Positions 20,228 to 28,789 of a stretch of DNA of 64,000 bases are shown here, one piece after another (within the stretch, counting starts at the first letter, position 1; every line of letters begins with the position of its first letter). The DNA is from Carnobacterium maltaromaticum DSM 20342 (GTDB taxonomy: Bacteria; Bacillota; Bacilli; Lactobacillales; Carnobacteriaceae). The translations under genes and the position numbers were made by a program. The notes beneath the pieces were generated by a model, which saw only the letters and a program-made list of their open reading frames with translations, made no database searches and was not told the DNA's origin. The DNA is taken from positions 1,240,001 to 1,304,000 of the forward strand of contig NZ_JQMX01000001.1 of the NCBI RefSeq assembly GCF_000744945.1, in the 5' to 3' direction.

Positions 20228-20686
20228 TTAAGGTAAGTTAATTTGTAAAATTGCTAAGCCGCCTGCTTGTGCACTTGTTTGAAAAATACCAATTGGCTTA
20301 TCTGTTGAGTCTTCTGCTGTAGAAACAATACCAAAATTACCAGTCGCTTTAACACTAGCATACTCACCTTCTTTAACATCATCATCTACTTGAACCCAGA
20401 TAGATCCTTTTCGTAAAACAGCTACCATCTCACCTTGACGATATTCTCCTGTTTTTTTATCATCATTGAATTTGATTTCGTCAACATAATTCTTAGCAAG
20501 AGCAACACCAAAGAAATTACCTGTGTCACAAGGTGCTGCAATGCTTTCATTAACTTGAACAGCTTGCCCAAATTTAATGCTATTCGTACCAACTGCTTTG
20601 GAATCAGCTTGCGTATTTTGATAGTTGGCTAACTTGCCAATACCTAACTCTGGAGACATATACTTTTGTGGGTATGGAATTGTCAT
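20228..20686 (-). CDS. Structural cement / head decoration protein
   Basis: 152 residues, all-beta. 'NSIKFGQAVQVNESIAAPCD' and 'GVALAKNY....YRQGEMVAVLRKGSIWVQVDDDV' match the structural cement family (Gp24-like) located between scaffold and capsid genes. It stabilises the capsid. Confidence 0.8.
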   Translation of the reverse strand: MTIPYPQKYMSPELGIGKLANYQNTQADSKAVGTNSIKFGQAVQVNESIAAPCDTGNFFGVALAKNYVDEIKFNDDKKTGEYRQGEMVAVLRKGSIWVQVDDDVKEGEYASVKATGNFGIVSTAEDSTDKPIGIFQTSAQAGGLAILQINLP

Positions 20687-20688
20687 GA

Positions 20689-21795
20689 TTATTTTTCTCC
20701 CTTCTTATTCATATTTAAGCGATTTTGTTTCTTTTGATTAATTTCTTCATCTGCAGCCTTTTCTTTATCTTTAGCATCAGAGAAATTAACTCCGTGAGTG
20801 AATCCTTTATCAGCAACTAGTTCAGTCATTGAGTCAAAGAATGCATCAATATAATCATCTGATTTCCCATCAGCCTTAAAATCTTTTTTTGTTTCTAAGA
20901 TAGCTGCTTCTTTAACCGTACGATCTGATTTACCATTAAATTCAAAAGAATCACCAAGAATAGGTTTAGCTTTTTCAACTAATTCAATCCGTGCTTGAAC
21001 ACGTGTATCCATCTCGTCTTCGTTTACTTGATTTTTCTTAAGCTCAGTAATCTCAGCTTCTTTAGCATCTAATTTTTCTTTTAATGCATCACGTTCCCCC
21101 TGCAAAGCATCTAATCCTTTTGCTTTAGTTTCAGCAGCATCTGCCTGTGCAGATAAAGCGTCAAATTTTGATTTAACAGCTGTGTCTACTTCAAACTCGG
21201 AACCATCAATAATAATTTGTGGCATTTTATTACCTCCATTTTGTTTATTTTTTTTTGAATCCATGACAAAATCGACAGAATCATTGAGGATTGCAACCTC
21301 TGGACCCGCCCGGCCTTTATCAACTATCGCTAGATGATTAACTTGCATATTTCTTTGAACAGAATCATAGTTCATACCGCTATAATTCCCTTTTTCGTCT
21401 TTGACATCAGCACTAAAACCAATTGACAATTCACGTTTCCCAGCCTTAATTTTTTGAATTGTAGCAGAATCTGTGACAGTAAATGACACTACTAAAGTAT
21501 TATTTTCAACCCTTGCATCAGTATGAGTCATACCTTTTGAGTATTTTGTGAAATTATTCGCAGTAACTGCCTCATGTGGATGGTCATCTGTAACTGGTTT
21601 AGCATTTGCAGATTTAATTGTTTTATCAGAAAACAACTCTTCTGGTAGCTTTGCCTGCATTTCTACAGCTCCATCTTTTGTTAAATAAGGAAACACGCCA
21701 GGTCTAGTGATTGGTGCTTTGACAGTAAGATAGCCCTCATCAGTTTCGCTAAAATCTTCAATCAGTGCTTTGTCATAGAGGTTAACACGTCCCAT
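20689..21795 (-). CDS. Prohead protease (DUF2213) fused to scaffold region
   Basis: 368 residues. The N-terminal about 180 residues match DUF2213: 'RPGVFPYL', 'NAKPVTDDHPHEAV' with the catalytic-type His, 'KRELSIGFSADV' with the catalytic-type Ser, and 'NHLAIVDKGRAGP'. The C-terminal about 170 residues are charged, coiled-coil and scaffold-like ('ETKAKGLDALQGERDALKEK'). An internal start for a separate scaffold is possible near residue 190. It processes and templates the procapsid. Confidence 0.85.
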   Translation of the reverse strand: MGRVNLYDKALIEDFSETDEGYLTVKAPITRPGVFPYLTKDGAVEMQAKLPEELFSDKTIKSANAKPVTDDHPHEAVTANNFTKYSKGMTHTDARVENNTLVVSFTVTDSATIQKIKAGKRELSIGFSADVKDEKGNYSGMNYDSVQRNMQVNHLAIVDKGRAGPEVAILNDSVDFVMDSKKNKQNGGNKMPQIIIDGSEFEVDTAVKSKFDALSAQADAAETKAKGLDALQGERDALKEKLDAKEAEITELKKNQVNEDEMDTRVQARIELVEKAKPILGDSFEFNGKSDRTVKEAAILETKKDFKADGKSDDYIDAFFDSMTELVADKGFTHGVNFSDAKDKEKAADEEINQKKQNRLNMNKKGEK

Positions 21796-22068
21796 CAGAT
21801 TTAGCCCCCTATCCCATTAATTTTAATTGTTGACCAACATAAACGCTTGGATTTGTGTCATTGAAATTCAATTCCTTTAACAATCCTACAGTTATGCCAT
21901 GCTTTGTAGCAATCGAATAAAGCGTTTCTCCTTCATCTACAATATGAATTGCTGGCTTAGTCTCCATAAATTCAGTTGGTGGAGTCTGGATATATACTAA
22001 TAAAGTAGACAGTATTTTTAATGGTATACTGTTTATAAGTAGACACTAAAACGAAAGGAATGATTCAA

Positions 22069-22350
22069 ATGTCCAATTACAAAAAATATGATGAAGAATT
22101 TAAGAAAAGCCTTGTTAATCTTTACCATGGAGGTAAAACACAAACTTCGTTGTGTAAAGACTATGGCGTTTCCTTTACAGCGTTATCCCGCTGGGTAAAA
22201 CAATATTCTGAAGTTCAAATTGAAGATGGTTCTATCCTTACTGCTAAACAGATTAAAGACTTACAGAAGAAAAATGCTTTATTAGAAGAGGAAAACCTCA
22301 TCTTAAAAAAAGCGATTGCCATCTTCACGCCACACTCAAACAACGATTAG
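22069..22350 (+). CDS. IS3-family transposase OrfA
   Basis: About 93 residues starting at the ATG of MSNYKKYDEEFKK. It has a helix-turn-helix ('SLCKDYGVSFTALSRWVKQY', about 28-47) followed by a leucine-zipper segment ('DLQKKNALLEEENLILKKA', about 67-85). OrfA binds the inverted repeats. It ends just after an A7 run (CTTAAAAAAAGCG near 22305-22318), the usual place for -1 programmed frameshifting into OrfB. Confidence 0.92.
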   Translation: MSNYKKYDEEFKKSLVNLYHGGKTQTSLCKDYGVSFTALSRWVKQYSEVQIEDGSILTAKQIKDLQKKNALLEEENLILKKAIAIFTPHSNND

Positions 22351-22385
22351 ATGCGGTTCATTTATTACGTTTTGATCATTCTATT

Positions 22386-23210
22386 GTGCGCCTTTGTAGA
22401 GTCTTAAACGTAAATAGAAGTACCTATTATAAACACTTTGACCCAACTCCTGCTCCTAGAACTGTTGAAAATCAACAGCTTCGACAAACCATTTTTTCTA
22501 TCTATATGGATTCTAAAAAACGATTAGGTGCTGCGAAAATAAAAGTTGTTCTTGAGCGTGATTTTGGAATTTTCATTAGTGTTGGGCGAGTGTACCGATT
22601 AATGAAATCAATGGATTTGCCAAAAATGTCTACAGCTAAGCCGAAATTTTTATATGCGAAACCAAAGGTTTCTTTAGCTTACTCAAATCACTTAAACCAA
22701 CAATTCAATCCGACTGAACCGAATCGAGTTTGGACGAGCGATATTTCTTACATTCCTGTTAATAAAGGGTTTGTTTATCTCTGTGTCATTTTAGATTTAT
22801 TTTCCAGGAAAATTATAGGATGGCGCGTTCGTCCAACTATGGAAGCTTCTTTAGTCCTTGAGACACTTGAAACAGCTGTGAATCAAAGAAATCCCAAAGA
22901 GCCTGTTCTATTCCATACAGATCGTGGAAGCCAATACTGTGCGACTAGTGTTCGTCAATTTTTAGACACACATAACCTCGTTCCATCTTATTCCAAAGCA
23001 GCTTACCCATGGGATAATGCCGTAAACGAGTCTTTTTTTAAATATATGAAAAAAGAAGAACTGAACCGCAGAACATTTAGAACAATCCAAGAAGTTGAAC
23101 AATCTTCATTTGAATATATAGAGGGTTTTTACAATTCAAAACGCCCCCATTCAGCAAACAATATGATGACCCCGAATGAAAAAGAAAAAATCTATTTTGG
23201 GTCTATCTAA
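22386..23210 (+). CDS. IS3-family transposase OrfB (DDE integrase)
   Basis: 274 residues plus about 25 upstream codons that are open in the same frame back to the A7 slippery run, consistent with an OrfAB fusion by -1 shift. The catalytic triad is visible: 'WTSDISY', 'LFHTDRGSQY' and 'AVNESFFKYMKKE', the spacing typical of the rve core. An HTH_21-type region is at residues 38-75. It looks intact, so the IS is probably active. Confidence 0.93.
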   Translation: MRLCRVLNVNRSTYYKHFDPTPAPRTVENQQLRQTIFSIYMDSKKRLGAAKIKVVLERDFGIFISVGRVYRLMKSMDLPKMSTAKPKFLYAKPKVSLAYSNHLNQQFNPTEPNRVWTSDISYIPVNKGFVYLCVILDLFSRKIIGWRVRPTMEASLVLETLETAVNQRNPKEPVLFHTDRGSQYCATSVRQFLDTHNLVPSYSKAAYPWDNAVNESFFKYMKKEELNRRTFRTIQEVEQSSFEYIEGFYNSKRPHSANNMMTPNEKEKIYFGSI

Positions 23211-23392
23211 ATTGTATCTATTTTTGTGTCTACTTTATTGACATCTGTCCAGTCTTTATAGCTTTAACTGGCTTAACCTCCACTGTACTTGCTGATTCAG
23301 CTTCTTGAACCGCTTCTTTTTTCTGTTTTCCCATACCCTCACCACCTTTCAAATTTAAGGTACAAAAATAGACCTAGCTAATTTAGCAGGTC

Positions 23393-23572
23393 CTAATCAT
23401 TTTTTTTAAGAGTTTTGGCAAGATCATTAACACCATCCATAAACTCTTTTTCTTTACGGTCACGCTCTTTCTGTTCTTCTTTAGAAAGTTGTTCAGGAAC
23501 AAAACCGACATGTTCACTTATCGGGTTATCTTTCCATCTTGGATGCTCATAAGGTTTGTATTTTTTAGTCAT
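23393..23572 (-). CDS. Small unknown head-module protein
   Basis: About 59 residues, very charged (MTKKYKPYEHPRWKD..., then a Lys/Glu-rich helix). The start was set at the ATG with GGAGGAATTCC before it. The ATG overlaps the stop of the head protein gene, so translation is coupled. No family was recognised. Confidence 0.7.
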   Translation of the reverse strand: MTKKYKPYEHPRWKDNPISEHVGFVPEQLSKEEQKERDRKEKEFMDGVNDLAKTLKKND

Positions 23573-24821
23573 GGAATTCCTCCAATTCAATTACTAAGAC
23601 ACCTGTTTCAAGTCGGTATCTTTCTATAACTATAAAGGTAGCTCCTCTTTCATACAAGACTTCAAGCTCATTTTCGTTTATTTGACTAATATTTCTACCC
23701 TTTTTGGCATTTCTAATGATTAGGAGCAACTGATTACCTGGATCATAAACATCGATTGAAGTTGACATGTATTCTTTAAATCTTCTAGTCTCTCCAATTC
23801 TTAACGGAGTAACAAAATTTATTAAATCTTCTTGTGACCTAAAGGTATACGATCGATTTAAATCACCTTCAAACTTATCCATCTTACTAAGAGCACTATC
23901 TAATTCTTTAAGAAGTTTCGAGTCCTTCTCATCTAAATCATAACCATTTCTAAGCTTATCATTTATACGATAGGCTTCTGAACTAATATAAGTATTAATT
24001 GCATACTCTTCATTTTCAGTTAGCTCATTCAAGGCCTGCTCTGCTTCAATTTGAGCTAGCTCATCATCAAAAATAGGCTCTGCTACACATCTACAGTTGT
24101 ATTCTTCACCTGGTAATAAAGGATTGTCAGCATAATAATAAATTTTACCATCTCGTTCATGATGTGAATCTCTAACTTTAGAGTCTCCGCTATCACTCCA
24201 CCTAAATGCTCGAATTCCAGATTTTTCATGTCTCTTAGCTGTCATTTGACCTAATATTGAACCCGTTTGATCTCGCGCAATAAAATCGGCTTTTTTTCTA
24301 GCTATACCAGATTGATTAATCAGCTCTTCACGCATTTCTGCAGAAGATTGACCATTTGTCACTCCTCGATAGATTATTTGTTCTATTTTAGAAGAATATT
24401 CATCTCGGATGTTTGTTATATAGCTGACATTTTCAGCTATTTTTGAATTGGAATATTCTTTTAACCAAGGTTCAGAATCTAAAGGATTGACACCTTTTGT
24501 TTTTAATTGACTATTCAAATTACTTTTATTTGCACTATTTAACGAACTAATATACTTTGTAGAAACCTTATTAATATCATTACTATTAAAAGCACCTAAT
24601 GATAGGAATTTTATTTTTTCAATTGCTTTTTTAGCAACATCAAAAAAAGAATCACTAATAATTGAGTCTTTAGTCATTCTTTCATCATCTATTAAAGGAC
24701 TAATTATTTTATCAAACTCGTACAAAATAAGAGAATCAAGTTCACTTACTAATTTATTTATGTTTTTAGCATAACTTTTTTCGATGTTCAACGGGTATCT
24801 AGTACGAGGTATCCTAGCCAT
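23565..24821 (-). CDS. gp7-type minor head protein fused to an ADP-ribosyltransferase domain
   Basis: 418 residues. Residues 1-250 follow the SPP1 gp7/Mu F head morphogenesis pattern, ending with 'PLLPGEEYNCRCV' (236-246). Residues about 265-418 look like a mono-ADP-ribosyltransferase: 'AINTYISSEAYRINDKLRNG', an Arg at about 323 (NRSYTF), the 'YMSTS' motif (351-355) and 'NENELEVLYERG' with E385-x-E387. That is the full R, S-T-S, E-x-E signature of the C3/VIP2-type group. gp7-family proteins are packaged internal or portal-associated proteins, so the enzyme could be carried into the host with DNA, like T4 Alt; this is inference. It overlaps the portal gene by 8 bases. Confidence 0.85.
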   Translation of the reverse strand: MARIPRTRYPLNIEKSYAKNINKLVSELDSLILYEFDKIISPLIDDERMTKDSIISDSFFDVAKKAIEKIKFLSLGAFNSNDINKVSTKYISSLNSANKSNLNSQLKTKGVNPLDSEPWLKEYSNSKIAENVSYITNIRDEYSSKIEQIIYRGVTNGQSSAEMREELINQSGIARKKADFIARDQTGSILGQMTAKRHEKSGIRAFRWSDSGDSKVRDSHHERDGKIYYYADNPLLPGEEYNCRCVAEPIFDDELAQIEAEQALNELTENEEYAINTYISSEAYRINDKLRNGYDLDEKDSKLLKELDSALSKMDKFEGDLNRSYTFRSQEDLINFVTPLRIGETRRFKEYMSTSIDVYDPGNQLLLIIRNAKKGRNISQINENELEVLYERGATFIVIERYRLETGVLVIELEEFHD

Positions 24822-26175
24822 CTGCTCGATTTTCCTTGTATTTTTTATAAACAGATTCGGCTAACTTATCAATATCAGTTGCTGAATCTGCATTAAACTT
24901 GCTAGTTTCTGTAACACCAAAACGACCAAACCTTGCTTCTTGAACATCTGAAGGATCCAGCACACCGCTCTCAATATAAATTTTATCTGATTCAGCTGTA
25001 AGTTTACGAATCTCAGCATCTGTTTTGCTATCAACGCTCCAAAGCGGATTAAATTCAATAGACCATTCGATTGAATCGGGGTCTATTCGACCACCGCACT
25101 CATCTTCACACCACATCAATAATCTTACAAGGTATTCTAGCTGTGGCCGCATTGAGTTCTCTTGCATTGAAGCTATACGTGAATAATAGTTCATTACATC
25201 ATATTGAGCTCCTGTTAAAGTTCCTGCTTCTTGGCCTTTTAATACTGTTTTAGGCATCCTAGCAGCACCTGCCAGATAATCCCATGTGAAATCAAGCAAT
25301 TGGTTAATACCTGAGACATTAGTTGATTCTTTACCAAGTTCTTCCTCGTTTGTGATAACTGCTAAAGCTTCAGTTCTGAATTTATAGTCCATAAGCATTC
25401 CAAGCTCTGCTTTATCGTTGTTATTCATTCCATCAATGTCTTTAGATTTAAAGACTTTAAAGACAAAATCATACATAATTTGACCTACCGACCAAAGACT
25501 GGTATCCATTACGGTAAGAATATCATATAGGCTTTCAAGTAGTGAAGTACCTTCGATTTCGTCCTCGAATCTCGTTGACTGTTGATGAATTAAGCGTGAA
25601 TGGTGAACAGATACTTGAGTTTGACCTGCAATTTCAATTCCAGTTCTAGACCGGTTATTAATCTCAAATGATTCGGATTTACCATACCTCGGACTAAAAA
25701 CATCTTCATCAATTACTCGGTTATTTACTTTTTTACTAGAAAATGAATTTAAATAGGATATTTTCTTCAAATCATCAAGTTTAATTGCATCACTCAACTC
25801 AAATGTGCTTTTTTGAATCAAACCTAAACTAATGAATCCATCACCGTATAAACGGTCGAATATGTTTAACTGTTTAAACATATCTTTAGTCTTCAATTGT
25901 CTCAGACGTGATTCATAAAGAGCTTTTAATTTTTCATCTTTCATCTTAATCGTCCATCCGCTTCTAGTCATATCCTCAGCTGGGATATCAATAATATTAG
26001 CAGCCATAGAGTTTGAACTATAAAGGTCTTCTAAATCAGAGGGTGTTAATTGTCGTCTTTGTCCTGGCACTTGCCTAGTCAAATTGTCTTTAGCATACCC
26101 TTTACCATTCCCCATCATAAAATCATTGATTATACTGCCTTTTTTGTCTGTTAGTAATATTTTTGCTGATCCCAC
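24814..26175 (-). CDS. Portal protein, DUF1073 type
   Basis: 453 residues with the DUF1073 features: 'LYSSNSMAANIIDIPAEDMTRSGW' (about 50-75), 'HHSRLIHQQ', 'SLLESLYDILTVMDTSLWSVGQI' and 'MPKTVLKGQEAGTLTGAQYDV' (about 300-325). It forms the dodecameric DNA gate in the head. It starts at GTG with AAGGTGGTGG upstream. Normally it directly follows terL, but here a plus-strand RES gene lies between them. Confidence 0.9.
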   Translation of the reverse strand: MGSAKILLTDKKGSIINDFMMGNGKGYAKDNLTRQVPGQRRQLTPSDLEDLYSSNSMAANIIDIPAEDMTRSGWTIKMKDEKLKALYESRLRQLKTKDMFKQLNIFDRLYGDGFISLGLIQKSTFELSDAIKLDDLKKISYLNSFSSKKVNNRVIDEDVFSPRYGKSESFEINNRSRTGIEIAGQTQVSVHHSRLIHQQSTRFEDEIEGTSLLESLYDILTVMDTSLWSVGQIMYDFVFKVFKSKDIDGMNNNDKAELGMLMDYKFRTEALAVITNEEELGKESTNVSGINQLLDFTWDYLAGAARMPKTVLKGQEAGTLTGAQYDVMNYYSRIASMQENSMRPQLEYLVRLLMWCEDECGGRIDPDSIEWSIEFNPLWSVDSKTDAEIRKLTAESDKIYIESGVLDPSDVQEARFGRFGVTETSKFNADSATDIDKLAESVYKKYKENRADG

Positions 26176-26251
26176 TTAACCACCACCTTAATTATTTTTT
26201 TATAGCAATATCCTTAAAAATGATATATATTATTTTTAAAGGAGTGATTCC

Positions 26252-27292
26252 ATGACAGAATCAGATATAGAAAATTTTCTGAAAGATTTAATTTCAGATC
26301 CTGATGTAGAAATAAGTGATTTTAATCCAATAACAGGTGACTTTACCACAAATCTTACAATAACCAATAAAATGCCTACAGAAAAAGATTACCTAAATCA
26401 AATTAATAATCGTCGAAAAAAAATTAAACAATCTGAGAAAAAATTAATTAACTTAAGTGAAAAAGATGCAACTGATGAAAACATTAGCAGTTTGTTACGC
26501 AATATTTTGGCTTTTGATTTTGGAAACGGATCCCATCTAATTCCAGGTAATTCTAGTTATATTAAAATTAAAGAAAATCAAATGCTTTACAGAATAAGAC
26601 CACAAAATACTAAGATGGATAGCAAGTCAGATGCCTGGTATCCTCCTAAAGAGTGTATTTCATATTTAGGTAGGCTTAACGATATAAATGAGTCAGTGCT
26701 TTATGTCGCTGATGAAATAGAAACTGTTTTAAAAGAATGCAAAATTAAAACAGGAGATTCATTTCACTTAATTGTTTATAAAACAATTACTGAAATTTCC
26801 TTAATTGATATATCTTCAATTTACTTAGAAGGAAGCCTGTATCCAAAAGTATCATTTATGGTATCTGACTTTTTATCAACTATTTTTTCACTTAATGTTA
26901 AAGAACATGAGAACTATAAATATAAAATTTCTAATCAAATAGGAAAGTTCTTCTTTCCATACTCAATACACAATTTTGATGGTTGGTCATATCCTTCTGC
27001 AGTTATACACAACAAAAAAAGTATTGCTCTTAATCCTGAAAGTTGTGATTCTAAATTACGAATTGCATTTGTGACTAATGGAAAACTTGTTAAGGAAGGA
27101 ACTGAAGTAAAACTTATAATAAACAGCCCAAAATTTATTAATACACATAATGAGTTAGTTTCATTAAATGTAAAAGAATTTAATAATGATAAAAACTACC
27201 TTAATAAAATGCTTTTAGAGATGATTTCGAACAAAATAAAAAATATCGAACACATTCCAAAAGATATTCAAGATTTTTTTTCGATACTATAA
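26252..27292 (+). CDS. RES-domain protein (predicted NAD+-consuming toxin), antisense cargo
   Basis: 346 residues. The N-terminal about 90 are charged and unrecognised. From about 105 the protein shows RES-domain landmarks: 'LYRIRP' (conserved Arg), 'GRLNDINESVLYVADEIETVLKE' (the Gly-Arg...Leu-Tyr...Glu block) and later 'GWSYPSAVIH' (the Tyr-Pro-Ser block). RES toxins of Xre-RES pairs degrade NAD+ by phosphorolysis or hydrolysis (known for MbcT and ParT relatives). No Xre-type antitoxin gene is adjacent. It is placed opposite the late operon between terL and portal, with its own AGGAG site. Fold assignment is by motif only; a defence role is inference. Confidence 0.7.
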   Translation: MTESDIENFLKDLISDPDVEISDFNPITGDFTTNLTITNKMPTEKDYLNQINNRRKKIKQSEKKLINLSEKDATDENISSLLRNILAFDFGNGSHLIPGNSSYIKIKENQMLYRIRPQNTKMDSKSDAWYPPKECISYLGRLNDINESVLYVADEIETVLKECKIKTGDSFHLIVYKTITEISLIDISSIYLEGSLYPKVSFMVSDFLSTIFSLNVKEHENYKYKISNQIGKFFFPYSIHNFDGWSYPSAVIHNKKSIALNPESCDSKLRIAFVTNGKLVKEGTEVKLIINSPKFINTHNELVSLNVKEFNNDKNYLNKMLLEMISNKIKNIEHIPKDIQDFFSIL

Positions 27293-27296
27293 TAGG

Positions 27297-27347
27297 AAAA
27301 AATATAAACAACAAGCCAAATTTCATTATAATAAGCTTGTTGTTTAT
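27297..27347 (-). terminator. Strong hairpin with T-tract on the minus strand after terL
   Basis: A perfect 13-bp stem (27304-27316 and 27335-27347, ATAAACAACAAGC) with an 18-base loop is followed on the minus strand by ATTTTTT. It overlaps the terL stop codon. It would stop late transcription between terL and the portal gene unless antitermination or a downstream promoter compensates. There is no T-tract on the plus strand for the RES gene. Confidence 0.7.
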
Positions 27348-28789
27348 CCGTTTCTATATCGCTCCAACAAACTTCTGCCACTACTAGTAATCTTAATTAA
27401 TGCTTGCGTCATAGCATCAACTTCATCGTCATGTGCGCCATTTGGAAATGCTTCAAGTTCATCAAGAAATTCATTTACCCAAGGTACATAGTCGGGATGT
27501 GGTAAATAAACATTCCCACTTTCCCACACTGGCGCGACAGCGTTTGCTCTCACTTCTTTACCGCCTTCCGGATTAACAGGAATAATTCCAGATATTTCAT
27601 TTTCTAATACTGAAATAACAGCTGAACCATTGGCTTTATCCTCCACATATTTAGCTCTAGCATTGGGCCAGTTCTCAGACATTTCACGTATAGCTTTTAA
27701 AGTAGCAGTGAAATTCAACTTTTCTTTTCTCCTTGCTAATAAGAAATAATCAGCTTTTTTCTTAGCCCATACTTGACCTGCAACGAAATCACTGGTCTCG
27801 GCATCCTTAAAAGTGCAATCCCAAGACTGGACTTGTTTATCAAATAAACGAGGAAGAATGATTGTTTCATCCGATAAATTCAATCTGTCTTTTACTTCTC
27901 GACTTGGCACATAATACTTAACCCATTTACGTTTAAATATGCTTCCTCCAGCAGGAGTTGGGCGTTGTTGATACAAGGAAGACCACGTTCTTGATCCTAC
28001 TTCTTTTTGCTTCTGTTTCGCCCATTTCTCGTCATAACCAAGTTCAGGACAAAGAACCTCACCAATTTTTCGGTGAAGTAAATCTGTTTCATCTTCTGCA
28101 ACTGCAGGTAATCTCAAACGAATCCAAGGACGAGCGCTTTGTTTTAACAAACGACCAATAATATCATCTTCGTTCCAGCGAGTCATTACAACGATGACAG
28201 AAGCGCCACCATGTAAACGCGTTGATAGTGTAGACTCCCATTCATCCCAAATTTTCTCTCTAATTGTTTCAGATGATGCATCTTGTTGGTTCTTAATTGG
28301 ATCATCAATAATCATTAAATCTGCACCATGACCAGTAATAGAGCCACCTACACCAGTTGAAAGCATTCCACCTGAATGACCTTCAATACCCCAATCTTTG
28401 ACTGCAGCATTAGTTTTAGATAACTCTAAATTATTTAGTGGTCCAGCGAATTCTTTAAACTTATCTTTATTCTTTCTACCAAACTTTTTAGCTAAACTAT
28501 CCGAGTAAGAAGCTGTAATAACTCTCTTATCAGGATTCTTACCTAAATAAAAAGAAGGAAACGACTCTGTCACTGTCATTGATTTTCCATGCCGAGGTGG
28601 CATTTCAATCATAAGTGCGAGCTGTTCCCCATCTGCAATGCGTTGCAAGTATTTACATACAAGTTTTGTATGTCTAAAGTGTTCATATTGTCCGTTGTGT
28701 GCAAATTTGACATAGTGGTCAAAATAGTTTTGATTTAGCACGCTTTCCGCTTGCTTAGCTAGTGTTTCCATCTCTAAATTGCTTAGCAA
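27344..28789 (-). CDS. terL: Terminase large subunit
   Basis: 481 residues. ATPase Walker A-type 'PPRHGKSMTV' (about 62-71), Walker B 'DLMIIDDPI' (about 155-163) and the C-terminal nuclease segment 'VEDKANGSAVI' plus 'GAHDDEVDAMTQAL' are visible. It cuts concatemeric DNA and pumps it through the portal. It overlaps terS by 35 bases. Confidence 0.95.
   Translation of the reverse strand: MLSNLEMETLAKQAESVLNQNYFDHYVKFAHNGQYEHFRHTKLVCKYLQRIADGEQLALMIEMPPRHGKSMTVTESFPSFYLGKNPDKRVITASYSDSLAKKFGRKNKDKFKEFAGPLNNLELSKTNAAVKDWGIEGHSGGMLSTGVGGSITGHGADLMIIDDPIKNQQDASSETIREKIWDEWESTLSTRLHGGASVIVVMTRWNEDDIIGRLLKQSARPWIRLRLPAVAEDETDLLHRKIGEVLCPELGYDEKWAKQKQKEVGSRTWSSLYQQRPTPAGGSIFKRKWVKYYVPSREVKDRLNLSDETIILPRLFDKQVQSWDCTFKDAETSDFVAGQVWAKKKADYFLLARRKEKLNFTATLKAIREMSENWPNARAKYVEDKANGSAVISVLENEISGIIPVNPEGGKEVRANAVAPVWESGNVYLPHPDYVPWVNEFLDELEAFPNGAHDDEVDAMTQALIKITSSGRSLLERYRNG

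Larger units (their letters stand above)
21987..23251 (+). mobile_element. IS3-family insertion sequence (about 1265 bp)
   Basis: Imperfect terminal inverted repeats begin TGGA and share AATAAAGTAGACA (left from 21987, right ending 23251). They are flanked by a 3-base target duplication GTC (21984-21986 and 23252-23254). Two overlapping transposase frames lie inside. This is oriented opposite to the disrupted late operon. Terminal TG..CA and a 3-bp duplication fit IS3-family elements. Confidence 0.92.
21809..23334 (-). pseudogene. LysM-domain protein gene, split by an IS3-family element
   Basis: Joining 23334-23252 to 21986-21809 and removing one copy of the 3-base target duplication gives one continuous 85-codon frame. 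It starts MGKQKKEAVQEAE, passes through a Pro-rich linker, and ends with a complete LysM module ('IVDEGETLYSIATKHGIT' to 'VYVGQQLKLMG'). The restored frame is direct proof of insertional disruption. It lies between the small protein at 23393 and the prohead protease. The native product was probably a small virion-associated or assembly protein, and the insertion may impair virions. Confidence 0.9.

Noticed and set aside
24814..26175. DUF1073 protein as an anti-CBASS Acb1 nuclease
   Set aside because: The length, motifs and position directly after the packaging genes fit the portal; no Acb1-type HxT motifs were noticed.
26252..27292. Calling the RES gene part of an Xre-RES toxin-antitoxin pair
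   Set aside because: There is no Xre-type gene next to it; neighbours are terL and portal on the other strand.
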